Source: JANXSS01 sp040385645
Lineage (GTDB): Bacteria > Pseudomonadota > Gammaproteobacteria > Burkholderiales > Burkholderiaceae_D
Length of the DNA: 64,000 nt
Assembly (NCBI GenBank): GCA_040385645.1
Contig: JAZKGZ010000015.1
Location: 124,001-188,000, forward strand
Direction of reading: 5' to 3'
Positions 33,651 through 41,502 of the stretch are shown here, one piece after another. Position 1 is the first letter of the stretch; each line of letters begins with the position of its first letter. Under the pieces are notes generated by a model. The model was not told the DNA's origin. It was given only the letters and a program-made list of their open reading frames with translations, and did no database searches. Both the position numbers and the translations under genes were made by a program.

Positions 33651-34847
33651 ATGGCAACCGAATTCGATGTCGCCGTGATTGGTGCCGGTGCCGCCGGCAT
33701 GATGTGCGCGGCAGTCGCCGGGCAGCGCGGCCGCTCCGTCGTATTGATCGATCATGCCACGCGGCTGGCGGAAAAAATTCGCATTTCCGGTGGCGGACGC
33801 TGCAATTTCACAAATATCGACACCGCGCCTGCGAATTTTTTGTCCGAAAACCCACATTTTTGCAAAAGTGCGCTTTCGCGTTACACACCGCAGGATTTTC
33901 TCGCTTTATTGAAGCGTTACCGCATCGCCTATCACGAGAAGCACAAAGGCCAGCTATTTTGCGACCGTTCTGCCGAAGACATCATTTCGATGCTGAAAGC
34001 CGAATGCGATCTTGGCAATGTCCGGTGGCGTATGCCGTGCAAGGTTGCTACTTTGGCCAAAAATACGACCGGATTTCGCATCGATCTGGAAGCCGATACT
34101 GTACAGGCCACCAGCGTCGTAATCGCGACCGGCGGCTTATCGATTCCCAAGATCGGTGCTACCGATTTCGCTTTCAGGATTGCCCGTCAGTTCGGTCTGA
34201 AACTGGTCGAGCCGCGAGCCGCCCTGGTGCCGTTGACTTTTGACCAAAGCACCTGGCAGCCATTCGCGCCGCTTTCGGGCATTGCTTTAGAAGTGGAAGT
34301 CGAAACGGGAGAGCGCAAAAACCGCGGCAGTTTCAAAGAAGATTTGCTCTTTACCCACCGCGGCCTTTCCGGACCCGCGGTGTTACAAATATCCAGTTAT
34401 TGGCAAGCCGGCTCAGCACTGGCACTGAATTTGCTGCCGCAATTGGATCTTGCCGAAACTTTAATAAAGGAAAAGGGCGGTATTCGTAAAAACCTCGGCA
34501 ATCATTTGGCGCAATGGTTGCCTGCACGCGTAGCCGAAGGTTGGCTCGCAGCAAATAATTTCCGGGCGGACACCCGGCCGGCGGACATGCCCGACCGTGA
34601 ATTGCGCCGGCTTGGTCAATCGCTCAACGCCTGGCGTATTACACCGCAAGGCAGCGAGGGATACCGAAAAGCCGAAGTGACTCGAGGTGGAGTCGATACG
34701 CATGCACTTTCGCAGCAAAGCATGATGGTAAATGCAGTGCCCGGTCTTCATTTCGTCGGGGAGGCAGTCGATGTAACGGGGTGGCTGGGTGGATATAATT
34801 TCCAATGGGCTTGGGCGTCGGGTGTTGCGGCCGGAATGGCCGTTTAA
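33651..34847 (+). CDS. HI0933/YhiN-family FAD-dependent oxidoreductase
   Basis: 398 residues from ATG 33651, giving MATEFDVAVIGAGAAGMM with the dinucleotide-binding motif at the very start; an upstream ATG 18 codons earlier adds a non-conserved stretch. Family blocks RISGGGRCNFTN (about 44-55), FLSENPHFCKSALS, TGGLSIPKIGATDFAF and, at the end, LHFVGEAVDVTGWLGGYNFQWAWASG are all present. Members are cytoplasmic flavoproteins of unsettled function, some with a proposed tRNA or BaiN-type reductive role. It is followed by the rpsU promoter, 83 bases before rpsU. Confidence 0.88.
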   Translation: MATEFDVAVIGAGAAGMMCAAVAGQRGRSVVLIDHATRLAEKIRISGGGRCNFTNIDTAPANFLSENPHFCKSALSRYTPQDFLALLKRYRIAYHEKHKGQLFCDRSAEDIISMLKAECDLGNVRWRMPCKVATLAKNTTGFRIDLEADTVQATSVVIATGGLSIPKIGATDFAFRIARQFGLKLVEPRAALVPLTFDQSTWQPFAPLSGIALEVEVETGERKNRGSFKEDLLFTHRGLSGPAVLQISSYWQAGSALALNLLPQLDLAETLIKEKGGIRKNLGNHLAQWLPARVAEGWLAANNFRADTRPADMPDRELRRLGQSLNAWRITPQGSEGYRKAEVTRGGVDTHALSQQSMMVNAVPGLHFVGEAVDVTGWLGGYNFQWAWASGVAAGMAV

Positions 34848-34887
34848 AGCGGGCATACTATCGACGCTTCCCATTCGCGCGAGTAAC

Positions 34888-34896
34888 TGCTATGAT
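34888..34896 (+). promoter_or_regulatory. Extended -10 promoter of rpsU
   Basis: TGC-TATGAT (34888-34896) is an extended -10 with the TGN element. The transcript would begin near 34903, leaving a leader of about 28 bases before the rpsU ATG at 34931. A similar extended -10 precedes rpoD. Confidence 0.5.
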
Positions 34897-34930
34897 CGCG
34901 TTCTGCCTGAAAACCATTATTTGAGTTTAC

Positions 34931-35143
34931 ATGACTACCATTCGCCTTAAAGAAAACGAGCCGTTCGAAGTTGCAATGCGTCGCTTCAAGCGCACGATTG
35001 AAAAAACCGGTCTTCTCACCGAGTTGCGCGCCCGTGAGTTTTACGAAAAACCGACCGCAGAGCGCAAGCGCAAGCTGGCAGCCGCCGTCAAGCGTCACTA
35101 CAAACGCATTCGCAGCCAGCAACTGCCGAAAAAACTGTTTTAA
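34931..35143 (+). CDS. rpsU: 30S ribosomal protein S21
   Basis: 70 residues, matching bS21 from end to end: TTIRLKENEPFEVAMRRFKR, a basic helical protein closing with LPKKLF. It binds the 3' end of 16S rRNA on the small subunit and helps initiation. It opens the macromolecular-synthesis block rpsU-yqeY-dnaG-rpoD. Confidence 0.97.
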   Translation: MTTIRLKENEPFEVAMRRFKRTIEKTGLLTELRAREFYEKPTAERKRKLAAAVKRHYKRIRSQQLPKKLF

Positions 35144-35223
35144 TCGGTTGTTTTTGAATCGGTTGGCTTTGTAGTTGCACTGGTTACGACGTTATCGATT
35201 CCAGCGCCCCGAAGACCAGCAGT

Positions 35224-35257
35224 AAACCCGCTCCGGTGTTGGTCCGCAGCGGGTTTT
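35224..35257 (+). terminator. Hairpin between rpsU and yqeY
   Basis: AAACCCGCT (35224-35232) pairs perfectly with AGCGGGTTT (35248-35256), 15-base loop, then T-rich sequence interrupted by GACG. Such a partial terminator would let most transcription stop after rpsU, giving more S21 than primase. Confidence 0.5.
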
Positions 35258-35328
35258 GACGTTTTGGGTTTTGACGAGTTGGTTTTTAAAGTTTTCATCA
35301 AGCAATTTGGCTGTTTACCGGAGACATC

Positions 35329-35778
35329 ATGGGTCTGAAAGAGCAAATCACCGACGACATGAAAGCTGCAATGCGCTCCAAGGATGCGCCCAAGCTCGGC
35401 ACGATTCGTCTGCTCACGGCGGCTATCAAGCAGAAGGAGGTCGACGAGCGCATCGATGTGACCGACGCTATGGTGCTGGTTATCATTGAAAAAATGATCA
35501 AGCAACGCAAAGACTCGATTCAGCAATTCGAGGCCGGCAGCCGTCAGGATTTGGCAGACATCGAGAAAGCGGAGTTGGCGATTCTCTCGACCTATATGCC
35601 AGCGGCTTTGTCGAATCAAGAGATCGATACCGAAGTTGCTGCCGCTGTAGCAGTCAGCGGTGCTGCCGGCCCGCAAGACATGGGCAAAGTCATGGCGATC
35701 GTCAAACCTAAGCTGGCAGGGCGTGCCGACATGACAGTCGTCTCGACGTTGGTCAAGGCGGCATTGGCCGGCAGGTAA
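35329..35778 (+). CDS. yqeY: GatB/YqeY domain-containing protein
   Basis: 149 residues, cytoplasmic and mostly helical. Conserved stretches GLKEQITDDMKAAMRSKD, LGTIRLLTAAIKQKEVDER, MIKQRKDSIQQFE and the small C-terminal domain (PQDMGKVMAIVKPKLAGRADM) match YqeY. The C-terminal half resembles the tail of GatB, so a tRNA-related role is suspected, but the biochemical function is unknown. ATG 35329 has GGAG 6 bases upstream. It sits between rpsU and dnaG, its usual place in betaproteobacteria. Confidence 0.92.
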   Translation: MGLKEQITDDMKAAMRSKDAPKLGTIRLLTAAIKQKEVDERIDVTDAMVLVIIEKMIKQRKDSIQQFEAGSRQDLADIEKAELAILSTYMPAALSNQEIDTEVAAAVAVSGAAGPQDMGKVMAIVKPKLAGRADMTVVSTLVKAALAGR

Positions 35779-35784
35779 GTCGTC

Positions 35785-37584
35785 GTGATACCACAATCTT
35801 TCATCCAAGATCTCTTGACCCGGGTCGATGTGGTGGAGATCGTCGGCCGCTACGTGCAGTTGAAAAAGGGCGGTGCCAATTTTATGGGACTGTGCCCGTT
35901 CCATAATGAAAAATCGCCCAGCTTTACAGTGAGCCCAACCAAGCAGTTCTATCACTGCTTCGGTTGCGGCGCGCATGGTACCGCCATCGGTTTTTTAATC
36001 GAATACTCTGGCTTGGGTTTTGTGGAGGCGGTCAAGGATTTGGCGCAAGACGTCGGCATGGTCGTGCCGGAAAATGAATCACGCTTGCCGCCGGCACAGC
36101 GTGCTCAAGAGCAGGCCAAGACACTTGCATTATCGGAAGCTATGACGCGCGCCTGCGATTTTTATCGGCAACAGTTGCGTACCGCGGAGCGCGCCAAACA
36201 GTACCTGATCGGGCGCGGCCTCAGCGGCGAAGTTGCCGCCCGTTTCGGCATCGGCTATGCGCCGGAGGGTTGGGATAGTTTGAAAGCGGTGTTTGCCGAT
36301 CACGATGCCGCAGTGCTGGTCGAGGCTGGGCTCGTGATCGACCGCAGCGAAGAAAACAACGGCGGGCGCAAACGCTACGATCGTTTTCGCGATCGCATCA
36401 TGTTTCCGATTCGCAGCATGAAAGGCCAGGTCATCGGTTTCGGCGGACGCATCCTTGATAGCGGTGAGCCAAAATACTTGAATTCACCCGAGACGCCCTT
36501 ATTTCAAAAAGGACTAGAGCTATACGGCCTGTTCGAGGCACGCCAGGCAATCCGCGAAGCCGGTTATGTGCTGGTCACGGAAGGCTACATGGATGTCGTA
36601 GCGCTGGCGCAATTGGGTTTTCCGCAAGTGGTAGCGACGTTGGGTACCGCCTGCACGGCAGTACATGTACAAAAATTGTTGCGTCAGACGGATAATTTGG
36701 TATTCAGCTTCGACGGCGACGCCGCCGGACGGCGCGCTGCCAGACGGGCATTGGAAGCCAGCCTGGCGCATGCTACCGACGATAAATCGGTGAAATTTTT
36801 GTTCTTGCCGGCCGAGCACGACCCAGACAGCTATATCCGCGCGCACGGCACTGAAGTATTTGCTCAACAGGTGCAGCAAGCGATGCCGCTGTCTGAATTT
36901 CTGCTTAAAGAAGTCGTGGCGGAAAACGACTTGGCGACCTCGGAAGGCCGCGCGCGCACGCAGTTCGATGCGAAGCCGCTCTTGCAGGCATTGCCGGCTT
37001 CCAGTTTGCGGTTGCAGATCGTACGCAGCCTGGCAGCAGTGACACGGTCCACGCCGAGCGAGATCGAAGTGTTGTTTGAACTTAAGCAGCCGGTGGCGCG
37101 TATCAAGGCTGCGCCGCCGCGTGCCCGACGTACTGCGCCGGTGGAACTGGAAAGACAGATCATGCGCTTGCTGGTGGCGCATCCCAGCCTGGCCAGCGAT
37201 CTCGATGAAGACGCGTTGGAGGCTGCTGCCAGATGCGCGCCGGACGGTGCGGCAATGCTCAGGCAACTGGTCGACGCTGGTAAGCGTATGGGTCAAAGCG
37301 CAAGCTTTGCAATATTGGCTGAACGTCTGAAAGCAGAAAGTGCGGATTTCGATGCGCTGATCGCCGAAGTGGCTGCCGAGACGGAAAGTGCGTTCGACAC
37401 GGCACGTCTGGAGCTCTTCGGAGCCATACGACAAACCAGATTGAAGCAAGTAAAAGAACAGCTCGATGAGCTGGCTGCAGGCGGGCTGAGTTCTGAGGAC
37501 GCACGTGAGCGTTATCGCAGCCTGTCGAGTCACCAGGAGCGGTTACGGCAAGAAGCGGTCGCTGAAATCGCTCAGCGGATGTAA
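35785..37584 (+). CDS. dnaG: DNA primase DnaG
   Basis: 599 residues, starting at GTG 35785 only 6 bases after the yqeY stop. The N-terminal zinc-binding domain is clear (CPFHNEKSPSF with CFGCGAHG). The TOPRIM core shows VTEGYMDVVAL and FSFDGDAAGRRAARR with its metal-binding acids, and a C-terminal helicase-binding domain lies after about residue 450. It makes RNA primers for replication. The weak start and direct spacing suggest translational coupling to yqeY. Confidence 0.96.
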   Translation: MIPQSFIQDLLTRVDVVEIVGRYVQLKKGGANFMGLCPFHNEKSPSFTVSPTKQFYHCFGCGAHGTAIGFLIEYSGLGFVEAVKDLAQDVGMVVPENESRLPPAQRAQEQAKTLALSEAMTRACDFYRQQLRTAERAKQYLIGRGLSGEVAARFGIGYAPEGWDSLKAVFADHDAAVLVEAGLVIDRSEENNGGRKRYDRFRDRIMFPIRSMKGQVIGFGGRILDSGEPKYLNSPETPLFQKGLELYGLFEARQAIREAGYVLVTEGYMDVVALAQLGFPQVVATLGTACTAVHVQKLLRQTDNLVFSFDGDAAGRRAARRALEASLAHATDDKSVKFLFLPAEHDPDSYIRAHGTEVFAQQVQQAMPLSEFLLKEVVAENDLATSEGRARTQFDAKPLLQALPASSLRLQIVRSLAAVTRSTPSEIEVLFELKQPVARIKAAPPRARRTAPVELERQIMRLLVAHPSLASDLDEDALEAAARCAPDGAAMLRQLVDAGKRMGQSASFAILAERLKAESADFDALIAEVAAETESAFDTARLELFGAIRQTRLKQVKEQLDELAAGGLSSEDARERYRSLSSHQERLRQEAVAEIAQRM

Positions 37585-37749
37585 TGGCGTTATCGCAATG
37601 CCGTAATGAAGTTGTAGTGATATTGCGGCGAGACCGCATGACAAGGTTGCAAAATGGTTCGTATAGTAATTTCTATAGCGATTCATGCCAATTGCAGGAT
37701 TTAAATTTGCAGATCACGCGCAGGAAAATCCTAAAAAATTGGTGTCATG

Positions 37750-37758
37750 TGCTATACT
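37750..37758 (+). promoter_or_regulatory. Extended -10 promoter before rpoD
   Basis: TGC-TATACT is an extended -10, about 115 bases upstream of the rpoD start. A second weaker TATAGT lies near 37665. The whole 290-base gap between dnaG and rpoD is unusually AT-rich and holds no gene, consistent with a promoter-bearing region. Confidence 0.45.
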
Positions 37759-37875
37759 TAAAAGCTTTTGATTCAACACGTTAGATCGGTTTTTCAGTTT
37801 TTCGAACTATAGCTTTGCCACGCTTTCAACATGCATGCGCAAGCTTCTATTTTTGGTCAGATCCGGGCGAATGCA

Positions 37876-40299
37876 ATGAAGAAACCTGCTGTTAAACGGG
37901 CTCCGGCTCCATCGAAAACATCAGCTGCCAAGCCAGGTACTACTGCCCAAAAAACCACCGGCAAATTGCCTGCCAAAGTCAACGTCAAAGCGTCTACGGT
38001 AGAAAGCCGGCCTGAACAAGCGCCCGCCAAACCGTCGTCCGCGCAATTGAAAGCAACTGTGACCAACAAGAAATCCGAATCCAAAGCGATGCCGCAGTCT
38101 GCAAAAACAGACGGCAAGCCGGAAGCAGTGCCCGAGAATAAGCCAGGTGTGAATGTCATGATTTCCGCCACCGTCAGCCAGACTACCGATGCCGCCACTC
38201 TCGCTGCCATCGATACATCCGGTTATGTACTGCCATCGGTCAAGGTACCGGGCCGCCGTGGGCGCAAGCCGAAGGAGTTCCAGCCCGAAAACGACGAAGT
38301 CGCTGCACTGAATGCCGTCGAGCGTGCGGAACTGAAAGCCGTAGACAAAGCCAAGGCGAAAGACCGCAAGGCCAAAGAAAAAGCGCTGTTGAAAGATGCG
38401 TTTTCGTCGGACACCGAAGCCAGCGAAGAAGAGCTCGAGCGTCGTCGCCAGAAACTCAAAACCTTAATCAAGCTCGGTAAAGAACGCGGTTTCCTGACGT
38501 ATTCGGAAATCAACGATCATCTACCTGAAAACATCGTCGATCCCGAAGCCATCGAAGGCATTATCGGTACCTTCAACGATATGGGTATCGCGGTGTACGA
38601 ACACGCGCCGGATGCTGAAAGCTTGCTGCTGACGGACAACGTCGCAACCGTTGCCAGTGACGACGATGCCGAAGCCGCTGCAGAAGCTGCATTATCAACC
38701 GTCGATTCGGATTTCGGTCGCACCACCGACCCGGTGCGCATGTACATGCGCGAAATGGGTTCGGTCGAACTGCTGACCCGCGAAGGCGAAATTGAAATCG
38801 CCAAGCGCATCGAAGACGGCCTGAAAGACATGATCCAGGCGATTTCCGCCTGCCCAACCACGATCGCCGAGATCCTGGCTGCCGCCGAGCGCATCCGTAA
38901 CGATGAAACCAAGATCGATGAAATCGTCGACGGCCTGGTGGACATGAACGCTTCGGAGCCGGTGATTGCTCCTACGGCTACGGCCTCGGACGATGAAGAG
39001 GAAGAGGGCGAAGAAGAAGCCGAAGGCGAAGAGGAAGAAGAAACCACCGCTTCGGGCGCTGCCGGTTTCACCGCCGAGCAGATCGAGCAATTGAAGCGCG
39101 AATCGCTCGACAAGTTCACCACCATTTCTACCCAGTTCGACAAGATGCGCAAGGCCTTCGAGCGTGAAGGCTATAACTCCAAGCCGTATGTCAAAGCGCA
39201 GGAACTGATTTCAAGCGAACTGCTCGGCATCCGGTTCACCGCCAAAGTTGTCGAAAAGCTGTGCGACACCTTGCGTGGGCAAGTCGATGAAGTGCGCCAT
39301 ATCGAAAAGCAGATTCTCGATGTGGCCGTCAACAAGTGCGGCATGCCGCGCAGCCATTTCATCAAGGTTTTTCCTGGCAATGAAACCAATTTGGAATGGG
39401 TCGATGGCGAAGTACGCGGCAATCATCCCTACAGCGTCATCCTCGCGCGCAATGTACCGACCGTCAAAGAGCTGCAGCAAAAGCTGATCGATCTGCAGGC
39501 GCGCGTTGTGCTGCCGTTGCCCGACCTGCGCGGCATCAACCGCAAGATGGCAGCCGGCGAAATGAAGGCACGCAAAGCCAAGCGCGAAATGACCGAAGCC
39601 AACCTGCGGCTGGTGATTTCGATTGCCAAGAAATACACCAACCGCGGTTTGCAATTCCTCGACCTGATCCAGGAAGGCAACATCGGCCTGATGAAAGCCG
39701 TGGACAAATTCGAATATCGTCGCGGCTACAAGTTCTCGACGTACGCCACATGGTGGATTCGCCAGGCCATTACGCGCTCGATCGCCGATCAGGCCCGCAC
39801 CATTCGTATTCCGGTGCACATGATCGAGACGATCAACAAGATGAATCGGATCTCCCGTCAGATTCTGCAGGAGACCGGTGCCGAGCCAGATCCAGCGACG
39901 CTGGCACTGAAGATGGAAATGCCGGAAGATAAGATCCGGAAGATCATGAAGATCGCCAAGGAGCCGATCTCCATGGAGACGCCGATCGGCGACGACGACG
40001 ATTCCCATCTGGGCGATTTCATCGAAGACAACAATACCCTGGCGCCTGCCGACGCGGCACTGCATGCATCGATGCGCGGCGTGGTCAAGGACGTGCTCGA
40101 TTCGCTTACGCCCCGCGAAGCCAAGGTGCTACGCATGCGCTTCGGTATCGAAATGTCCACCGACCACACCCTCGAGGAAGTCGGCAAGCAGTTCGACGTG
40201 ACACGTGAACGTATTCGGCAGATCGAAGCCAAAGCACTACGCAAGCTGCGCCACCCGTCGCGGTCGGATAAGTTGAAGAGCTTTTTAGAAGGAAATTAA
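37876..40299 (+). CDS. rpoD: RNA polymerase primary sigma factor RpoD (sigma-70)
   Basis: 807 residues from ATG 37876 (MKKPAVKRAP); an in-frame ATG 15 codons earlier (37831) is also possible, and neither has a strong ribosome site. Region order is standard. A long Lys/Ala/Pro-rich N-terminal extension of about 110 residues leads to region 1.1 (TLIKLGKERGFLTYSEINDHLP). Then come region 1.2 (DPVRMYMREMGSVELLTREGEIEIAKRIE), an acidic non-conserved insert with runs of Glu, region 2 (NLRLVISIAKKYTNRGLQFLDLIQEGNIG), region 3, and region 4 with TLEEVGKQFDVTRERIRQIE. It directs housekeeping transcription. The extension is longer than in E. coli but usual for this class. Confidence 0.95.
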   Translation: MKKPAVKRAPAPSKTSAAKPGTTAQKTTGKLPAKVNVKASTVESRPEQAPAKPSSAQLKATVTNKKSESKAMPQSAKTDGKPEAVPENKPGVNVMISATVSQTTDAATLAAIDTSGYVLPSVKVPGRRGRKPKEFQPENDEVAALNAVERAELKAVDKAKAKDRKAKEKALLKDAFSSDTEASEEELERRRQKLKTLIKLGKERGFLTYSEINDHLPENIVDPEAIEGIIGTFNDMGIAVYEHAPDAESLLLTDNVATVASDDDAEAAAEAALSTVDSDFGRTTDPVRMYMREMGSVELLTREGEIEIAKRIEDGLKDMIQAISACPTTIAEILAAAERIRNDETKIDEIVDGLVDMNASEPVIAPTATASDDEEEEGEEEAEGEEEEETTASGAAGFTAEQIEQLKRESLDKFTTISTQFDKMRKAFEREGYNSKPYVKAQELISSELLGIRFTAKVVEKLCDTLRGQVDEVRHIEKQILDVAVNKCGMPRSHFIKVFPGNETNLEWVDGEVRGNHPYSVILARNVPTVKELQQKLIDLQARVVLPLPDLRGINRKMAAGEMKARKAKREMTEANLRLVISIAKKYTNRGLQFLDLIQEGNIGLMKAVDKFEYRRGYKFSTYATWWIRQAITRSIADQARTIRIPVHMIETINKMNRISRQILQETGAEPDPATLALKMEMPEDKIRKIMKIAKEPISMETPIGDDDDSHLGDFIEDNNTLAPADAALHASMRGVVKDVLDSLTPREAKVLRMRFGIEMSTDHTLEEVGKQFDVTRERIRQIEAKALRKLRHPSRSDKLKSFLEGN

Positions 40300-40339
40300 A
40301 CGGTAGGCAGCCTATTACTGCCAGTACGCAAAAATCAAA

Positions 40340-40418
<79 letters not shown>

Positions 40419-40436
40419 GTAATTTAGTAAAAGAGG

Positions 40437-40480
40437 AAAAAGGGTTACGTGCCAATTCACGTAACCCTTTTTCTTTTTTT
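40437..40480 (+). terminator. Strong intrinsic terminator after the tRNA
   Basis: AAAAAGGGTTACGTG pairs perfectly with CACGTAACCCTTTTT around a 6-base loop, followed by C and a run of seven T. It closes the rpoD-tRNA transcription unit; by symmetry it could also act on the other strand. Confidence 0.9.
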
Positions 40481-40493
40481 AAGTGTTGATTTT

Positions 40494-40520
40494 AAAAGCT
40501 CGCGGTTGCGGGCTTTTTTT
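40494..40520 (+). terminator. Second intrinsic terminator
   Basis: AGCTCGC/GCGGGCT stem (one G-T pair), GTT-containing loop, flanked by AAA and a run of seven T. It backs up the terminator ending 14 bases earlier. Confidence 0.7.
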
Positions 40521-40544
40521 ATGCCATCCGGTAAGAATAGGAAT

Positions 40545-40733
40545 TCACACACGACGCACCGGCCCAGGATATTGCGCAACCATTTGGTCGGTTGTCAGAA
40601 GTGCAATGCCTTCAACGATTGCTTGCGCTACGAGGATACGGTTGAAGGGGTCTTTATGTATTGGCGGTAGGCCATGGACGGTGACAGCGTATTCGCTGGT
40701 AATTGGCAGATCGCTAGTTGAAACGATTTTCTG
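40545..40733 (-). pseudogene. Remnant of a PIN-domain (VapC-family) toxin gene
   Basis: On the minus strand, a 62-codon frame running from just after an in-frame TAG (40736-40734) to TGA 40547-40545 reads LPITSEYAVTVHGLPPIHKD, then PFNRILVAQAIVEGIALLTT, then DQMVAQYPGPVRRV. This is the conserved C-terminal half of VapC-type PIN proteins, with the DPF-R-LVAQA and LLTTD segments that hold acidic metal-binding residues. The N-terminal half and the start codon are missing, and no antitoxin gene is nearby, so the gene is broken. PIN toxins are ribonucleases of toxin-antitoxin pairs. The position just behind a tRNA and its terminators suggests a past insertion and decay. Confidence 0.7.
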
Positions 40734-40859
40734 CTAAATGCGTTATGGCCACAAAGGGGCGTCAAAACAGTTCATTGACAGGAAACAAGGGCCAAATACT
40801 ATTTTTGCTTGGCTTACAATTGACGACGTCGATTAACGACGTCGATTAACGAAAGATTT
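40734..40859. other. Gap between VapC remnant and orphan gene, with short tandem repeat
   Basis: No gene seen. It contains ACGACGTCGATTA repeated twice in tandem (40823-40848) with a partial third copy, ACG. Confidence 0.4.
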
Positions 40860-41210
40860 TCAGACCAGCATAAAGCTGGCGCGCCTCTGCAAAGCGACTT
40901 TTTCGCTGCAAGTAGATGGCTCGTATTCTGCGGAGTCCGATTGACCAACGTTGTCTGCCGTAAAGCCTAACGGCGCCCCGTGTTTCTCAAGTAATGCGAT
41001 TGATTTGCGTTGAGCCGAAGTCAAGCGTGGCCCGAGCGCTTTTAAATGTGCCAATGCGGGATTGGAAGCAAAGCGTGTCGATTTCGCCGTGCCGCTTTCA
41101 ACATTAGATACGAATGAACCACTTGACGCCTCATTGCGATTCGGTAAAACCGGAGCGCGGTGAGAAGCAAGTGACAACTGAACGACATTTCTATTTAACA
41201 ACAACGACAT
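40860..41210 (-). CDS. Hypothetical orphan protein
   Basis: 116 residues from ATG 41210, with GGAG 6 bases upstream on that strand; the frame is open 11 codons further without a better site. The protein is polar and Ser/Ala/Asn-rich, with no membrane helix and no recognised family. A central part (ALAHLKALGPRLTSAQRKSI) looks helical. The gene lies alone between a decayed toxin gene and the rhlE upstream region. The ribosome site is the main evidence that it is real. Confidence 0.4.
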   Translation of the reverse strand: MSLLLNRNVVQLSLASHRAPVLPNRNEASSGSFVSNVESGTAKSTRFASNPALAHLKALGPRLTSAQRKSIALLEKHGAPLGFTADNVGQSDSAEYEPSTCSEKVALQRRASFMLV

Positions 41211-41502
41211 TTCAACTCCGAAGCGATGACTTAACATTAACATCTAGACAATATCATTACTAAGGCGCAACAGCATTGATATTTCTCAAGGTGGCCAAGT
41301 TGTTGAGAAAAATTTGCACGAAATAAGCGGATGGAACGCAGTAACGGGCGCATCGTCCAACATTCAGGCTTACGCGTCAATGGCTTTCATGCTGCCGACA
41401 TTGTAGCAGCGCGTATAATCGCGAGGGCGATCACCACGAGCCTGGCGCTACATACCTGCTCTGCGCTCCACAAGTTGCTTACTATGGAATCGAGTTTGTC
41501 TT
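41211..41502 (+). promoter_or_regulatory. Non-coding leader region of rhlE
   Basis: 292 bases with no supported gene. A consensus TATAAT at 41414-41419 lacks a good -35. If used, it gives a 5' leader of about 80 bases before rhlE, as is common for cold-inducible RNA helicases; regulation is inferred only. Confidence 0.35.

Noticed and set aside
36520..37533. 337-codon minus-strand frame opposite dnaG
   Set aside because: Antisense shadow rich in His, Gln and Arg; dnaG fully explains the region.
39211..40065. 284-codon minus-strand frame opposite rpoD
   Set aside because: Antisense to the most conserved sigma-factor regions, whose codon periodicity creates it.
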